This document shows, in pieces, positions 18,138-26,500 of a stretch of DNA of 37,306 bases. Within the stretch, counting starts at the first letter, position 1. Every line of letters starts with the position of its first letter. Made by a program: the position numbers and the translations under genes. Origin of the DNA: CAYSSJ01 sp964433675 (GTDB lineage Bacteria > Cloacimonadota > Cloacimonadia > Cloacimonadales > TCS61); the NCBI GenBank assembly GCA_964433675.1, contig CAYSSJ010000022.1, positions 1 to 37,306 of the forward strand. Direction: 5' to 3'. Under the pieces are notes generated by a model. The model ran no database searches. It was given only the letters and a program-made list of their open reading frames with translations, and had not been told where the DNA came from.

Positions 18138-18826
18138 TCACTTCTCGTAAAGGGAACGAATCTTACCGGGAAGAGAGATCTGGATACGATATCATCGCCT
18201 CTTTTAGTGATGAGCATCAGGTTTTGAGTTCTGAATGGAGAACCTACCGGGATCACCATTTTCCCACCGTCTTTGAGTTGTTCTACCAAAGGTGGAGGAA
18301 TATATTCCGCTGCGGCTGTTACCACGATAGCATCGAAAGGAGCGTGCTCTTCCCAACCGTAATAACCATCGGCAGCCTTGACTTTTACATTATCATATTC
18401 CAAGCTTTTTAGGACTCCTGCGGCTGTTTCTGCCAATTCGGGGATGATCTCGATCGTATAAACGGAATCAACTATTTCTGCCAACACTGCTGCTTGATAG
18501 CCGGAACCGGTTCCTATTTCCAATACACGATATTCGCTTTGGGGATCAACTATTTCTGTCATATAGGCAACTATGTATGGTTGAGATATGGTTTGACCAT
18601 GACCGATAGGGAGCGGACGGTCGGAATAGGCAAAACGGCGCTGCATGCTTGGCACAAAACGGTGACGAGGTACATTTTGCATGGCTTCCATTGTTGCACG
18701 GTGAGAAATACCGCGTGCTTTGATCTGGTTATTTACCATATTCTCCCTTTGAGATTCGAAAACATCGGTAGCTGATAAAATGGAGAATAGAATTAAAACC
18801 GTCAGTAACAAGTATAATCTTTTCAT
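18134..18826 (-). CDS. pcm: Protein-L-isoaspartate O-methyltransferase homologue with signal peptide
   Basis: A 230-residue protein of the PCMT family, which methylates isoaspartyl residues in damaged proteins using SAM. The family signature is clear: MVNNQIKARGI, VPRHRFVP, YSDRPLPIGHGQTISQP, the SAM motif VLEIGTGSGYQAAVLAE, and the C-terminal LVEQLKDGGKMVIPVG. The N-terminal ~19 residues form a hydrophobic signal peptide before the normal family start, so the enzyme should be exported or membrane-anchored. Export is odd because SAM is cytoplasmic, although other bacterial pcm genes with leader sequences are known. An AAGGAG site precedes the start. It is the middle gene of the GWxTD-pcm-membrane-methyltransferase operon. 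Confidence 0.92.
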   Translation of the reverse strand: MKRLYLLLTVLILFSILSATDVFESQRENMVNNQIKARGISHRATMEAMQNVPRHRFVPSMQRRFAYSDRPLPIGHGQTISQPYIVAYMTEIVDPQSEYRVLEIGTGSGYQAAVLAEIVDSVYTIEIIPELAETAAGVLKSLEYDNVKVKAADGYYGWEEHAPFDAIVVTAAAEYIPPPLVEQLKDGGKMVIPVGSPFRTQNLMLITKRGDDIVSRSLFPVRFVPFTRSE

Positions 18827-18849
18827 CTCAAGCTCCTTTTTATATGATA

Positions 18850-19428
18850 TTATCTTAGAAGATGCTCATCAAACTCTCTCCCCAGATATGAGCGCCATTG
18901 TGGATAAGACTGTTCGGAGTCGTCATTTACACTATGTATAAGTCTGTAATCTCCATGCCCTTGCATATCAAAGAAGATAAAAGTCATATAACCGGTTATC
19001 CGATATTGCCAGATCTCATAATCTTTTTGGGTATATCTGGAACCGAAACCTGTCGTTTGTTTCACTATATTATACGGTTCTCCGTATTTGATATATATTC
19101 TCCCGCGGTCAGTTTCCCAGCCCGGGGTGAAATGTGAGTAGTATCTGTTGGCATGTTCCACTCGTTCTCTTACTAACTCTTGGAATTCATTATCCTCTGA
19201 GATTGGATTGGGATCGTTTACATCCCAAAATAAATTGATGTAATTTATAAGCAAACTATCTTGCAGAGATTGGGCATATTGACGCTGATTTTCGGTAAGA
19301 AAGTATCTGAGTAGTCGAAATTCATCTTCAATGTCGTCGAAAACAAAGCCTTCGATTTCGGGCGTATGCTCAACCCCGGTGAGTGCTATTGCTGATAGCA
19401 GTGTTAACATTATTATTGTTAATTTCAT
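18850..19428 (-). CDS. GWxTD-domain exported protein
   Basis: The start at 19428 is chosen over an upstream in-frame ATG at 19500, because AAGGAT precedes it and it opens a signal peptide (MKLTIIMLTLLSAIALTG). The 192-residue protein carries the GWxTD domain: FWDVNDPNP, then EFQELVRERVEHANRYYSHF and GWETDRGRIYIKYGEP, followed by EIWQY and a closing strand (MTFIFFDMQGHGDYRLIHS). This domain is common in Bacteroidetes-related and Acidobacteria-like lineages and has no established function. It is the first gene of the operon, 23 nt before pcm, which suggests envelope work shared with the exported methyltransferase. Confidence 0.85.
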   Translation of the reverse strand: MKLTIIMLTLLSAIALTGVEHTPEIEGFVFDDIEDEFRLLRYFLTENQRQYAQSLQDSLLINYINLFWDVNDPNPISEDNEFQELVRERVEHANRYYSHFTPGWETDRGRIYIKYGEPYNIVKQTTGFGSRYTQKDYEIWQYRITGYMTFIFFDMQGHGDYRLIHSVNDDSEQSYPQWRSYLGREFDEHLLR

Positions 19429-19455
19429 ATCACTTATCCTTAATTCTATTTTAAG

Positions 19456-19485
19456 ACAATATGATAGATAAAAACCGATAGTCAA
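19456..19485 (-). promoter_or_regulatory. Probable promoter of the GWxTD-pcm operon
   Basis: Minus strand: TTGACT (19480-19485), spacer 18, TATTGT (19456-19461), 27 nt before the start at 19428. The -35 would lie inside the coding region if the upstream ATG at 19500 were used, which supports the shorter gene model. Confidence 0.45.
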
Positions 19486-19496
19486 ATAAAATCTTT

Positions 19497-19510
19497 GCAT
19501 GATTTCATGC
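19497..19510. promoter_or_regulatory. Inverted repeat, possible operator
   Basis: GCATGA-TT-TCATGC, perfect 6-bp arms, 11 nt upstream of the -35 of the minus-strand operon and between two divergent genes. It could be an operator, but a single site is weak evidence. Confidence 0.3.
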
Positions 19511-19596
19511 GAGTATATTTAAGAATGATAAAAACAGAAAAAGATAGACAGGAAATAAATAGTCTATTTCCGTGAATCAGATAAAGGAGAATAAGG

Positions 19597-20439
19597 GTGA
19601 TAAAGATTGAAAGTATACAGCCGAGCCAGCTATTTATAAGCAAAGCCAAACTGATAGCAATAGAGAAATCGACAAGAGATTTGGATCCGATTCCTATCAA
19701 AAAAATAGGTAATATATGTTTTGCAACAGATGGTCATACGAGATTGTTATCCTACTTCAATAAAGGTTTGAAGGAAATAAAAGTGAGAGCAGAAGGAGAT
19801 GAACTGGACTGGATGGCTTATCTTGTCTGTGTGCATTGGTGTCGGACAGGAGGGATATTTTCCGCGGCTGATCTGGCAGATAGAGTTGTAAGTGCAAAAG
19901 AATATGAGCAATTGTGGCTTCAACGATGTAAAGAAATGCATAGACATTTGGGAAAAGATTATTGCTCATATCTATCATTTCAAGAAATAAAAGAGCCAAC
20001 CTACAAATCCGAGATATGTGAGAATATCCTTAGAAGTTTGCCTGAATGGTTCGGATTGGAAGAAGCTAATCGAAATTATATTGAAGGAGTAAAGGGGGAG
20101 ATCTTTTTTGCTGCAGAGGTAGGGAGAATAGCAATCGGATTTATCACTTTAAAGCAAACGGGCAATGCTAGTGCGGAGATCGGTGTCATGGGAATTTATC
20201 CTGAATTTCATAATAGAGGGATCGGTAAAAAAATGGTGCAAAGAGCGACTCTGTATCTCAGGGAAAAGGATGTAAAATATCTTTTTGTGCGAACTTTATC
20301 CTCAAAGCGGGGAGATAAGCATTATGATGCTACTCGGAATTTTTATCTTGCATGTGGGTTTGAGGCTTACAAAGAGCTGCCGCATTACTGGAGTCTGGAG
20401 AATCCATGTTTACTGATGAGAAAAAAAGTTGACGTTTAG
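19597..20439 (+). CDS. ParB/Srx-like domain fused to a GNAT acetyltransferase
   Basis: A 280-residue protein starting at GTG 19597, with an AAAGGAG site at 19583-19589. Residues 1 to about 70 look like a ParB/sulfiredoxin-type fold: IQPSQLFIS at the start, then DPIPIKKIGNICFATDGHTRLLSYFNKGLKEIKV, where DGHTR matches the family's G/D-H-R loop. Residues about 130-275 form a GNAT acetyltransferase: EIGVMGIYPEFHNRGIGKKMVQRA (acetyl-CoA loop RGIGKK at about 207-212) and ARNFYLACGFEAYKELPHYW-like closing segments. The substrate is unknown. The combination suggests nucleotide or DNA-linked recognition followed by acetylation, but that is inference. The next gene, rfaE1, begins about 40 nt downstream. 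Confidence 0.8.
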   Translation: MIKIESIQPSQLFISKAKLIAIEKSTRDLDPIPIKKIGNICFATDGHTRLLSYFNKGLKEIKVRAEGDELDWMAYLVCVHWCRTGGIFSAADLADRVVSAKEYEQLWLQRCKEMHRHLGKDYCSYLSFQEIKEPTYKSEICENILRSLPEWFGLEEANRNYIEGVKGEIFFAAEVGRIAIGFITLKQTGNASAEIGVMGIYPEFHNRGIGKKMVQRATLYLREKDVKYLFVRTLSSKRGDKHYDATRNFYLACGFEAYKELPHYWSLENPCLLMRKKVDV

Positions 20440-20479
20440 ACTAAATTCGAAAATGAAGCTTTATAATGAAGAGGTTGAT

Positions 20480-21460
20480 ATGATAGATAGTGAAATTTTG
20501 CAGAAATTTGCCAAATGTAATATCGCGGTTTTTGGCGATCTAATGCTTGATAAGTATATTTTCGGAGCAGTGGAGAGGATATCTCCCGAAGCACCTATCC
20601 CGATTGTAGCGGTTGAAAGGGAGCAATATACACCGGGCGGAGCGGCAAATGTGGCAGCTAATGTTTCATCTTTGGGCGGGATAAGTCATTTGTTTGGTGT
20701 GATAGGTGATGATATCGCCGGTAAGTTATTCCAAAATATATGTGGCGAATATAGCATCAAATTGGATGGAATTGTAACTGATAAAAAAAAGCGAACAATA
20801 GAAAAAACGCGGATTATAGCACAAAATCAACAGCTTTTGAGGATAGACAGTGAAGATGGCAACTATGTGGAGAATCAGCAGGAAGATGTATTTCAATCTA
20901 AGTTACAAACTCTTGGTGTAATATCAGCTTTTGTCGTATCCGATTATGCTAAAGGGACGATAACCAGGGCTTTGATAGAAGATTTGAGAGCACTCTCACA
21001 GGAAAAGGGAATTCCGTTGATAATAGACCCCAAACCTTGCCATAAAGAGTTCTATCATGATGTTACTCTGATCACTCCAAACCAAAAAGAAGCCGGTGAA
21101 ATGTGTCATCGAGTAATAAAAAGCAAAATGGAACGGGAAGAATGTGGAATAGAACTGGCAAAAAGGCTGAACTGTAATGTCATAATAACTGCCGGAGAAG
21201 ATGGGATGAGTGTTTTCGAACATGCCGATGATATCCGGGTTATCCATATCCCTACTACTGCCCGCGAAGTATATGATGTTTCCGGAGCGGGAGATACAGT
21301 AGTAGCTACTTTAGCTTTAGCGCTAAGTGCCAGGGTGAGTCTTTCTCAAGCTGCTAAATTGGCAAATATTGCAGCCGGAATTAAAGTCAGCAAGCTTGGC
21401 ACTGCCCCTGTTCATGCCGAAGAGATCAAGAAAATACTCGAGAAACGAAAAAAAATATAG
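20480..21460 (+). CDS. rfaE1: D-glycero-beta-D-manno-heptose-7-phosphate kinase (RfaE1/HldE N-terminal domain)
   Basis: A PfkB-family sugar kinase that makes heptose-1,7-bisphosphate for ADP-heptose and LPS inner core. The family opening FGDLMLDKYIFGAVERISPEAPIPIV, the PGGAANVAANVSSLGG glycine region (about residues 52-67), a central DPK motif, and the catalytic/anion-hole VSGAGDTVVA are all present. The start at 20480 is preferred, with GAAGAGG just upstream; in-frame ATGs at 20429 and 20453 would add an unusual tail and overlap the previous gene. At about 326 residues it is the stand-alone kinase, without the cytidylyltransferase domain found in HldE. It implies an outer membrane with heptose-containing LPS. 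Confidence 0.92.
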   Translation: MIDSEILQKFAKCNIAVFGDLMLDKYIFGAVERISPEAPIPIVAVEREQYTPGGAANVAANVSSLGGISHLFGVIGDDIAGKLFQNICGEYSIKLDGIVTDKKKRTIEKTRIIAQNQQLLRIDSEDGNYVENQQEDVFQSKLQTLGVISAFVVSDYAKGTITRALIEDLRALSQEKGIPLIIDPKPCHKEFYHDVTLITPNQKEAGEMCHRVIKSKMEREECGIELAKRLNCNVIITAGEDGMSVFEHADDIRVIHIPTTAREVYDVSGAGDTVVATLALALSARVSLSQAAKLANIAAGIKVSKLGTAPVHAEEIKKILEKRKKI

Positions 21461-21477
21461 CTATTGTAAAAAAGTTG

Positions 21478-21506
21478 TTGACAAAGAAACGATATTTTAA
21501 AATTAT
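21478..21506 (+). promoter_or_regulatory. Promoter of the 21586 secreted-protein gene
   Basis: TTGACA (21478-21483), 17-nt spacer, AATTAT (21501-21506); TTATAT two bases later is an alternative -10. About 80 nt of leader precede the AAGGAG site and the start codon. Confidence 0.5.
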
Positions 21507-21585
21507 ATAAATTGATAGTATAGCGTGAAAATTTATCCATGCGAAATGGATGTGCTTTAAAAGACTATAAAAAAAGGAGATGAGT

Positions 21586-23106
21586 ATGAAAATGAAAAAT
21601 GTAGTGTTAGTTGTATTACTGTTAAGCGTTTCTTTAGCGTTAACAGCGAATCCCGTCGAGACGAATGATCCGCCCGAGAATGTAGCAGCAGAAGTTCAAA
21701 ACATCAACAATGTATTCTTAACTTGGGATCCCCCGGCATCTGCAGGCCAGATCATCGAGTATCAAAATGGTTATGATAACAATGGTATTGGTACTGGTGG
21801 CGTTGCCAGTTGGTATTCGGCTGCCAGATTTACAGCAGACGAACTATCAGCTTATTATGGTGATTATCAGATTTCAACTGTAAACTATCATATCAGAGAT
21901 CCACAATTTACTGGACTTAATGTTGTAGTTTGGGAAGGTGGAAGTTTCGGTAATCCGGGTACAGAAGTTTATAATGCTGATGTAATGGATGAGGTTATTG
22001 TAGGCGAGTGGTCATCTCATACACTAGATACACCAATCCCACTTGAAGATGGGAATGAATATTGGATAGGTTATTCTATTGATGCTACAGGCGATCACCC
22101 AGCTAGTACAGATGCCGGTCCTATGGAACCAGAAAAAGGTGGATGGATCGCTTTAGCAGGTGGTGCTTGGGAACTGATAACCGAGTATGATCTAGACTAT
22201 AATTGGTGTATCCAAGGTGTAGTAGCACCTGTAAGCAGAGAAGCTAATGCCCAGCCGGTCGTGCTTTCAAGCAAGACCAATACATCAACTGAAGTTACTA
22301 ATCACAACCTTGATCTAAATCATTCAGGAAATGCTTCTTTTGCTCAACCAATCCAAAATACTTATAATCGTTCACTTGTCGGATACAATGTTTATCGCAA
22401 CGGTGACGTGATCGAAACAATCAACGATGTAACTGCGGAAAGTTATACAGATAGCGGTTTGAATAACGGAACTTATGAATATTTTTTAACTGCTCTTTAT
22501 AGCGGTGATGAAGAATCTGATCCAAGTAATATCGAAGAAGTAACAGTAGAATTGTTGCCACCGAGCGATTTCAACGCTCAATCACAAAACGACAATGTAA
22601 TGTGTACTTGGCAGATGCCAACCGGCGGAACCAATATCACTCTTTACAAGATCTATAGAAATGATGAACTCCAAGGTGAGACCACCTCTGTTTTCTTTGT
22701 AGATCAAAATGTTCCGACAGGTACTCATACCTATTATGCCACAGCATTGTATAATGATGAGTATGAATCTGAGCCATCAGATGAGATAGTTGTAGACCAT
22801 GTTGATGCACATGAAAATACTGTGCCGGCTGTGACTACCCTCAAAGGTAATCATCCTAACCCATTCAATCCGGAAACTACCATCACTTTTGCATTGCAAA
22901 ATGCCGGTGATGTCAATATGACCGTTTACAATATCAAAGGCGAAAAAGTTCGCACACTTGTAAATGGTACTTATGAAGCAAGTGAACACACTGTAGTTTG
23001 GAACGGTAAAGATGATCGTGGTAATGATGTAGGAAGCGGCATTTATTTCTATCGAATGGATACTGCTGATTACACTAGCACCCGCAAAATGATCTTGCTC
23101 AAATAA
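21586..23106 (+). CDS. Secreted FN3 protein with type-A/FlgD-like C-terminal sorting domain
   Basis: The start at 21586 is chosen because the AAGGAG site ends at 21579, leaving 6 nt; the ATG at 21580 abuts the site. The 506-residue protein has a signal peptide (about 1-21). An FN3 domain begins at residue about 29 (PPENVAAEVQ...LTWDPP), is interrupted by a ~200-residue beta-rich module of the gingipain/adhesin type (with AARFTADELSAYYGDY), and resumes at about 263 (LVGYNVYRNGD). A second FN3 domain follows (about 325-410). The C-terminal ~85 residues carry NHPNPFNPETTITF, VYNIKGEKVRTL, VWNGKDDRG and SGIYFYRM, ending RKMILLK: the module used as a type IX secretion signal or anchor in Bacteroidetes. 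Surface role unknown. A strong terminator follows. Confidence 0.88.
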   Translation: MKMKNVVLVVLLLSVSLALTANPVETNDPPENVAAEVQNINNVFLTWDPPASAGQIIEYQNGYDNNGIGTGGVASWYSAARFTADELSAYYGDYQISTVNYHIRDPQFTGLNVVVWEGGSFGNPGTEVYNADVMDEVIVGEWSSHTLDTPIPLEDGNEYWIGYSIDATGDHPASTDAGPMEPEKGGWIALAGGAWELITEYDLDYNWCIQGVVAPVSREANAQPVVLSSKTNTSTEVTNHNLDLNHSGNASFAQPIQNTYNRSLVGYNVYRNGDVIETINDVTAESYTDSGLNNGTYEYFLTALYSGDEESDPSNIEEVTVELLPPSDFNAQSQNDNVMCTWQMPTGGTNITLYKIYRNDELQGETTSVFFVDQNVPTGTHTYYATALYNDEYESEPSDEIVVDHVDAHENTVPAVTTLKGNHPNPFNPETTITFALQNAGDVNMTVYNIKGEKVRTLVNGTYEASEHTVVWNGKDDRGNDVGSGIYFYRMDTADYTSTRKMILLK

Positions 23107-23127
23107 AACTTAGAGCAGACTAATATA

Positions 23128-23164
23128 AGACTCCCCTCAGAATTTTGAGGGGAGTCTTTTTTTA
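23128..23164 (+). terminator. Rho-independent terminator
   Basis: A 12-bp perfect stem AGACTCCCCTCA / TGAGGGGAGTCT with a 6-nt loop, followed by seven or more T residues. It lies 21 nt after the stop of the secreted FN3 protein gene. Confidence 0.95.
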
Positions 23165-23264
23165 TTGATTTATGAGGGAGCGTTCAATTAATTGGGTCTG
23201 AAGGGGTCATTAATTAATTTTGACAAAATAAGTTATAATACATTTTCTGTATGTCATGCGGAAA

Positions 23265-23566
23265 ATGAAAATAAGGATGTCCATTATCTAGTAGTTACCT
23301 GACTAAACGAAAAGGCTTTATGAAGAGACATGTAAGAACGTAAACAGGTAAAATAACAATCAAGAAACAACGATATTATTGTCTGCCAACATAGTTTTAC
23401 TTCTCATGGCTATAATCGACGCTGCCATCTCAGTGAAGATTATAAGCAAAAGATCGTTCAAGATTATGTTCATAGCAAAAGCTCTCTTTCTGAAACCGGG
23501 AATCGTTATGATGTAAGCAGGAGCAGTATTCTGAATTGGATAAAACAAATGCCGGTGAGAAAGTAA
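23265..23566 (+). pseudogene. Decayed transposase N-terminus (zinc-ribbon plus helix-turn-helix)
   Basis: Reading the plus strand in two frames gives a recognisable transposase head. Frame one from 23278 reads C-P...SSSYLTKRKGF, runs through an in-frame stop at 23341, and continues to GKITIKKQRYYC. Frame two, from 23384, reads CQHSFTSHGYNRRCHLSE..., then SLSETGNRYDVSRSSILNW and a stop at 23564-23566. Together these resemble the CxxC zinc-ribbon and helix-turn-helix of IS1-like or related transposases (RYYC...CQ..F, then a DVSRSSI turn). At least one frameshift and one stop break it, and no catalytic domain follows, so it is a remnant. The exact family is uncertain. Confidence 0.6.
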
Positions 23567-23580
23567 CACCGGCATTTTAT
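23551..23580 (-). terminator. Probable terminator of the giant repeat protein gene
   Basis: GCCGGTG / CACCGGC stem (7 bp, 23551-23557 with 23567-23573) with a 9-nt loop, 26 nt beyond the stop codon of the minus-strand gene. T-rich sequence follows on both strands, so it may work in both directions. It overlaps the end of the transposase remnant. Confidence 0.5.
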
Positions 23581-23598
23581 TGTTATTGAGGGAGGAGA

Positions 23599-26500
23599 TC
23601 ACTTCAAAAGGATGCACTTTTTGATTTCATGCTTATCTTCTGTTCTCATAGCATAAAGGTATATCCCACTGGAAACTGATTTTCCTTGGTTATCTGTACC
23701 ATCCCAAATTACTTGATATTTTCCGGCTGATTTAGCTTCGTTTATCAAAGTTTTAATATGTTGTCCGCGGATATTGTATATAGAGATATTGACATTACCG
23801 AATTCAGCCAAACTAAACGAAATAGTAGTTATAGGATTGAAAGGGTTAGGATAAGCATTATGAAGAGTTGTGACCATGGGGCTCAATATATCCTCAGAAG
23901 CATCAGTGACATCGATTTCATAGTAAGCTTCAGCAATAAGGCTTGGTAACCAGCTATCATAAAAAGCTCGTGCTTTTACTGTAACCGTACTATCTAAATA
24001 GACAGGTTCGACGTATAATAATGATTCTTGCGTTGGTTCCGAACCATCCAAAGTGAAGTAGATATCTGCCTCATCGGTCTCAGACGAGATTATCAGTTCA
24101 ATTGCCTCATCGTAGAATCCGGGCTCAGGTGCAAAAGTAGGGATGGCAACCATGTTAATCGAAGCAGATGCAGTATTGGAAGGATTTGATTCTCCATGTT
24201 CATAGAGAGCTGTTACATGGTAAGTATATTCTCCCGGTTCAAGTTCTGTATCTTCGAACTCGGTTACAGTGATCGGTTCTGGGTTGAGCAGTACAAAATC
24301 ATCATCTTGTTGACGATAAATATTGTAACCAATAAGGTCATCGCTGTCTCGTCTATTTATGATCTGTCGTTTGGTGTGCATGGGATTGTCGCGATTGTTT
24401 CTGGCAGTCAGGATCAATTCATTAACGCTATATGGCTCCTGCCAGCTTAGTTGAACATAACCTCCCAGTCCATCGGCAACCAAATTCTGTGGAGGATTGA
24501 GAATATGATACTCAGTTTCAGCAATATCGCTATCAATCCAATTTTCCAGAGAAGCGCGAGCAAATAATTGAGTAGAGTACTCTATCTCCACGGTTTCATC
24601 TGCTATCCAGTTCTCACCATCGAATGAATATTCGATAGTAGCGCCAATGGTAGTAGTAGTTATTGTTATAGTTTGAGGCTCAAGATAAATTCCGCCTTCC
24701 GGATTGAATTCGGGAGTTGCTACAGTGCCGGTGATGGCATAGCTTGCTTCTGCAGTTTCACTGGTAATCCAATCGGTTTTTTCAGCATAAGCCTCGAAGT
24801 CCATCTCAGTATTGAGTGGAACAGTAATCGGTTCTGTATAAGTCTGCCAATCAGTCCAAACTCCGCCGTCAGTAGCGGTGCGATACATGATAGTCGCATT
24901 TTCGGTAGTGGTTTCTATGGTTACATTGATCTCGTCAGTATATAGACCGGATTCTGGTGAGAAGGTCGGAGTTGCTACAGTGCCGGTGATTGTATAGCTT
25001 GCTTCTGCAGTTTCACTGGTAATCCAATCGGTTTTTTCTGCGTAAGCCTCGAAGTCCATCTCAGTATTGAGTGGAACAGTAATCGGTTCTGTATAAGTCT
25101 GCCAATCAGTCCAAACTCCGCCGTCAGTAGCGGTGCGATACATGATAGTCGCATTTTCGGTAGTGGTTTCTATGGTTACATTGATCTCGTCAGTATATAG
25201 ACCGGATTCTGGTGAGAAGGTCGGAGTTGCTACAGTGCCGGTGATTGTATAGCTTGCTTCTGCAGTTTCACTGGTAATCCAATCGGTTTTTTCTGCGTAA
25301 GCCTCGAAGTCCATCTCAGTATTGAGTGGAACAGTAATCGGTTCTGAGTAAGTCTGCCAATCAGTCCAAGCTCCGCCGTCAGTAGCGGTGCGATACATGA
25401 TAGTTGCATTTTCAGTAGTAGTTTCTAAGGTCACATCGATCTCGTCAGTATATAGACCGGATTCTGGTGAGAAAGTCGGAGTTGCTACAGTGCCGGTGAT
25501 TGTATAGCTTGCTTCTGCAGTTTCACTGGTAATCCAATCGGTTTTTTCTGCGTAAGCCTCGAAGTCCATCTCAGTATTGAGTGGAACAGTAATCGGTTCT
25601 GAGTAAGTCTGCCAATCAGTCCAAGCTCCGCCGTCAGTAGCGGTGCGATACATGATAGTTGCATTTTCAGTAGTAGTTTCTAAGGTCACATCGATCTCGT
25701 CAGTATATAGACCGGATTCTGGTGAGAAAGTCGGAGTTGCTACAGTGCCGGTGATTGTATAGCTTGCTTCTGCAGTTTCACTGGTAATCCAATCGGTTTT
25801 TTCTGCGTAAGCCTCGAAGTCCATCTCAGTATTGAGTGGAACAGTAATCGGTTCTGAGTAAGTCTGCCAATCAGTCCAAGCTCCGCCGTCAGTAGCGGTG
25901 CGATACATGATAGTTGCATTTTCAGTAGTAGTTTCTAAGGTCACATCGATCTCGTCAGTATATAGACCGGATTCTGGTGAGAAAGTCGGAGTTGCTACAG
26001 TGCCGGTGATTGTATAGCTTGCTTCTGCAGTTTCACTGGTAATCCAATCGGTTTTTTCTGCGTAAGCCTCGAAGTCCATCTCAGTATTGAGTGGAACAGT
26101 AATCGGTTCTGTATAAGTCTGCCAATCAGTCCAAACTCCGCCGTCAGTAGCGGTGCGATACAAGATAGTCGCATTTTCAGTAGTGGTTTCTATGGTCACA
26201 TCGATCTCGTCAGTATATAGACCGGATTCTGGTGAGAAAGCCGGAGTCGCTACAGTGCCGGTAATTGTATAAGTAGCAGTAGAAATCTCACTGGGGGTCC
26301 AATCTTCCTTAAAAGCTTTGGCATTGATCTCTATTTGAGAATCTAAAGGTATCTCAATAGGCGCGGTATAAAGTTCAGATGACTGAGTTGGCATAGAGCC
26401 ATCGGTGGTGTAATATATTTGAGCTCCATCGGTTGCACATGAAATAGAGACAAATTGAGTGGTGGTATATAGTCCGGGCTCAGGTGAAAATTCCGGTGTT

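Larger units (their letters stand above)
23165..23598. other. Intergenic region holding the transposase remnant
   Basis: Between the terminator and the convergent giant gene. It holds the transposase remnant and a hairpin near its right end. The stretch near 23178-23215 (GCGTTCAATTAATTGGGTC and AAGGGGTC) could be an old insertion-sequence end, but no matching inverted repeat was found on the other side. Confidence 0.5.

Noticed and set aside
23178..23215. Possible insertion-sequence terminal repeat
   Set aside because: No matching inverted copy was found at the far side of the transposase remnant, so the end cannot be supported.
23360..23617. Minus-strand open frame of 85 codons overlapping the end of the giant gene
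   Set aside because: The plus strand here reads as a broken transposase head, and the minus-strand product has no features; it is a shadow.
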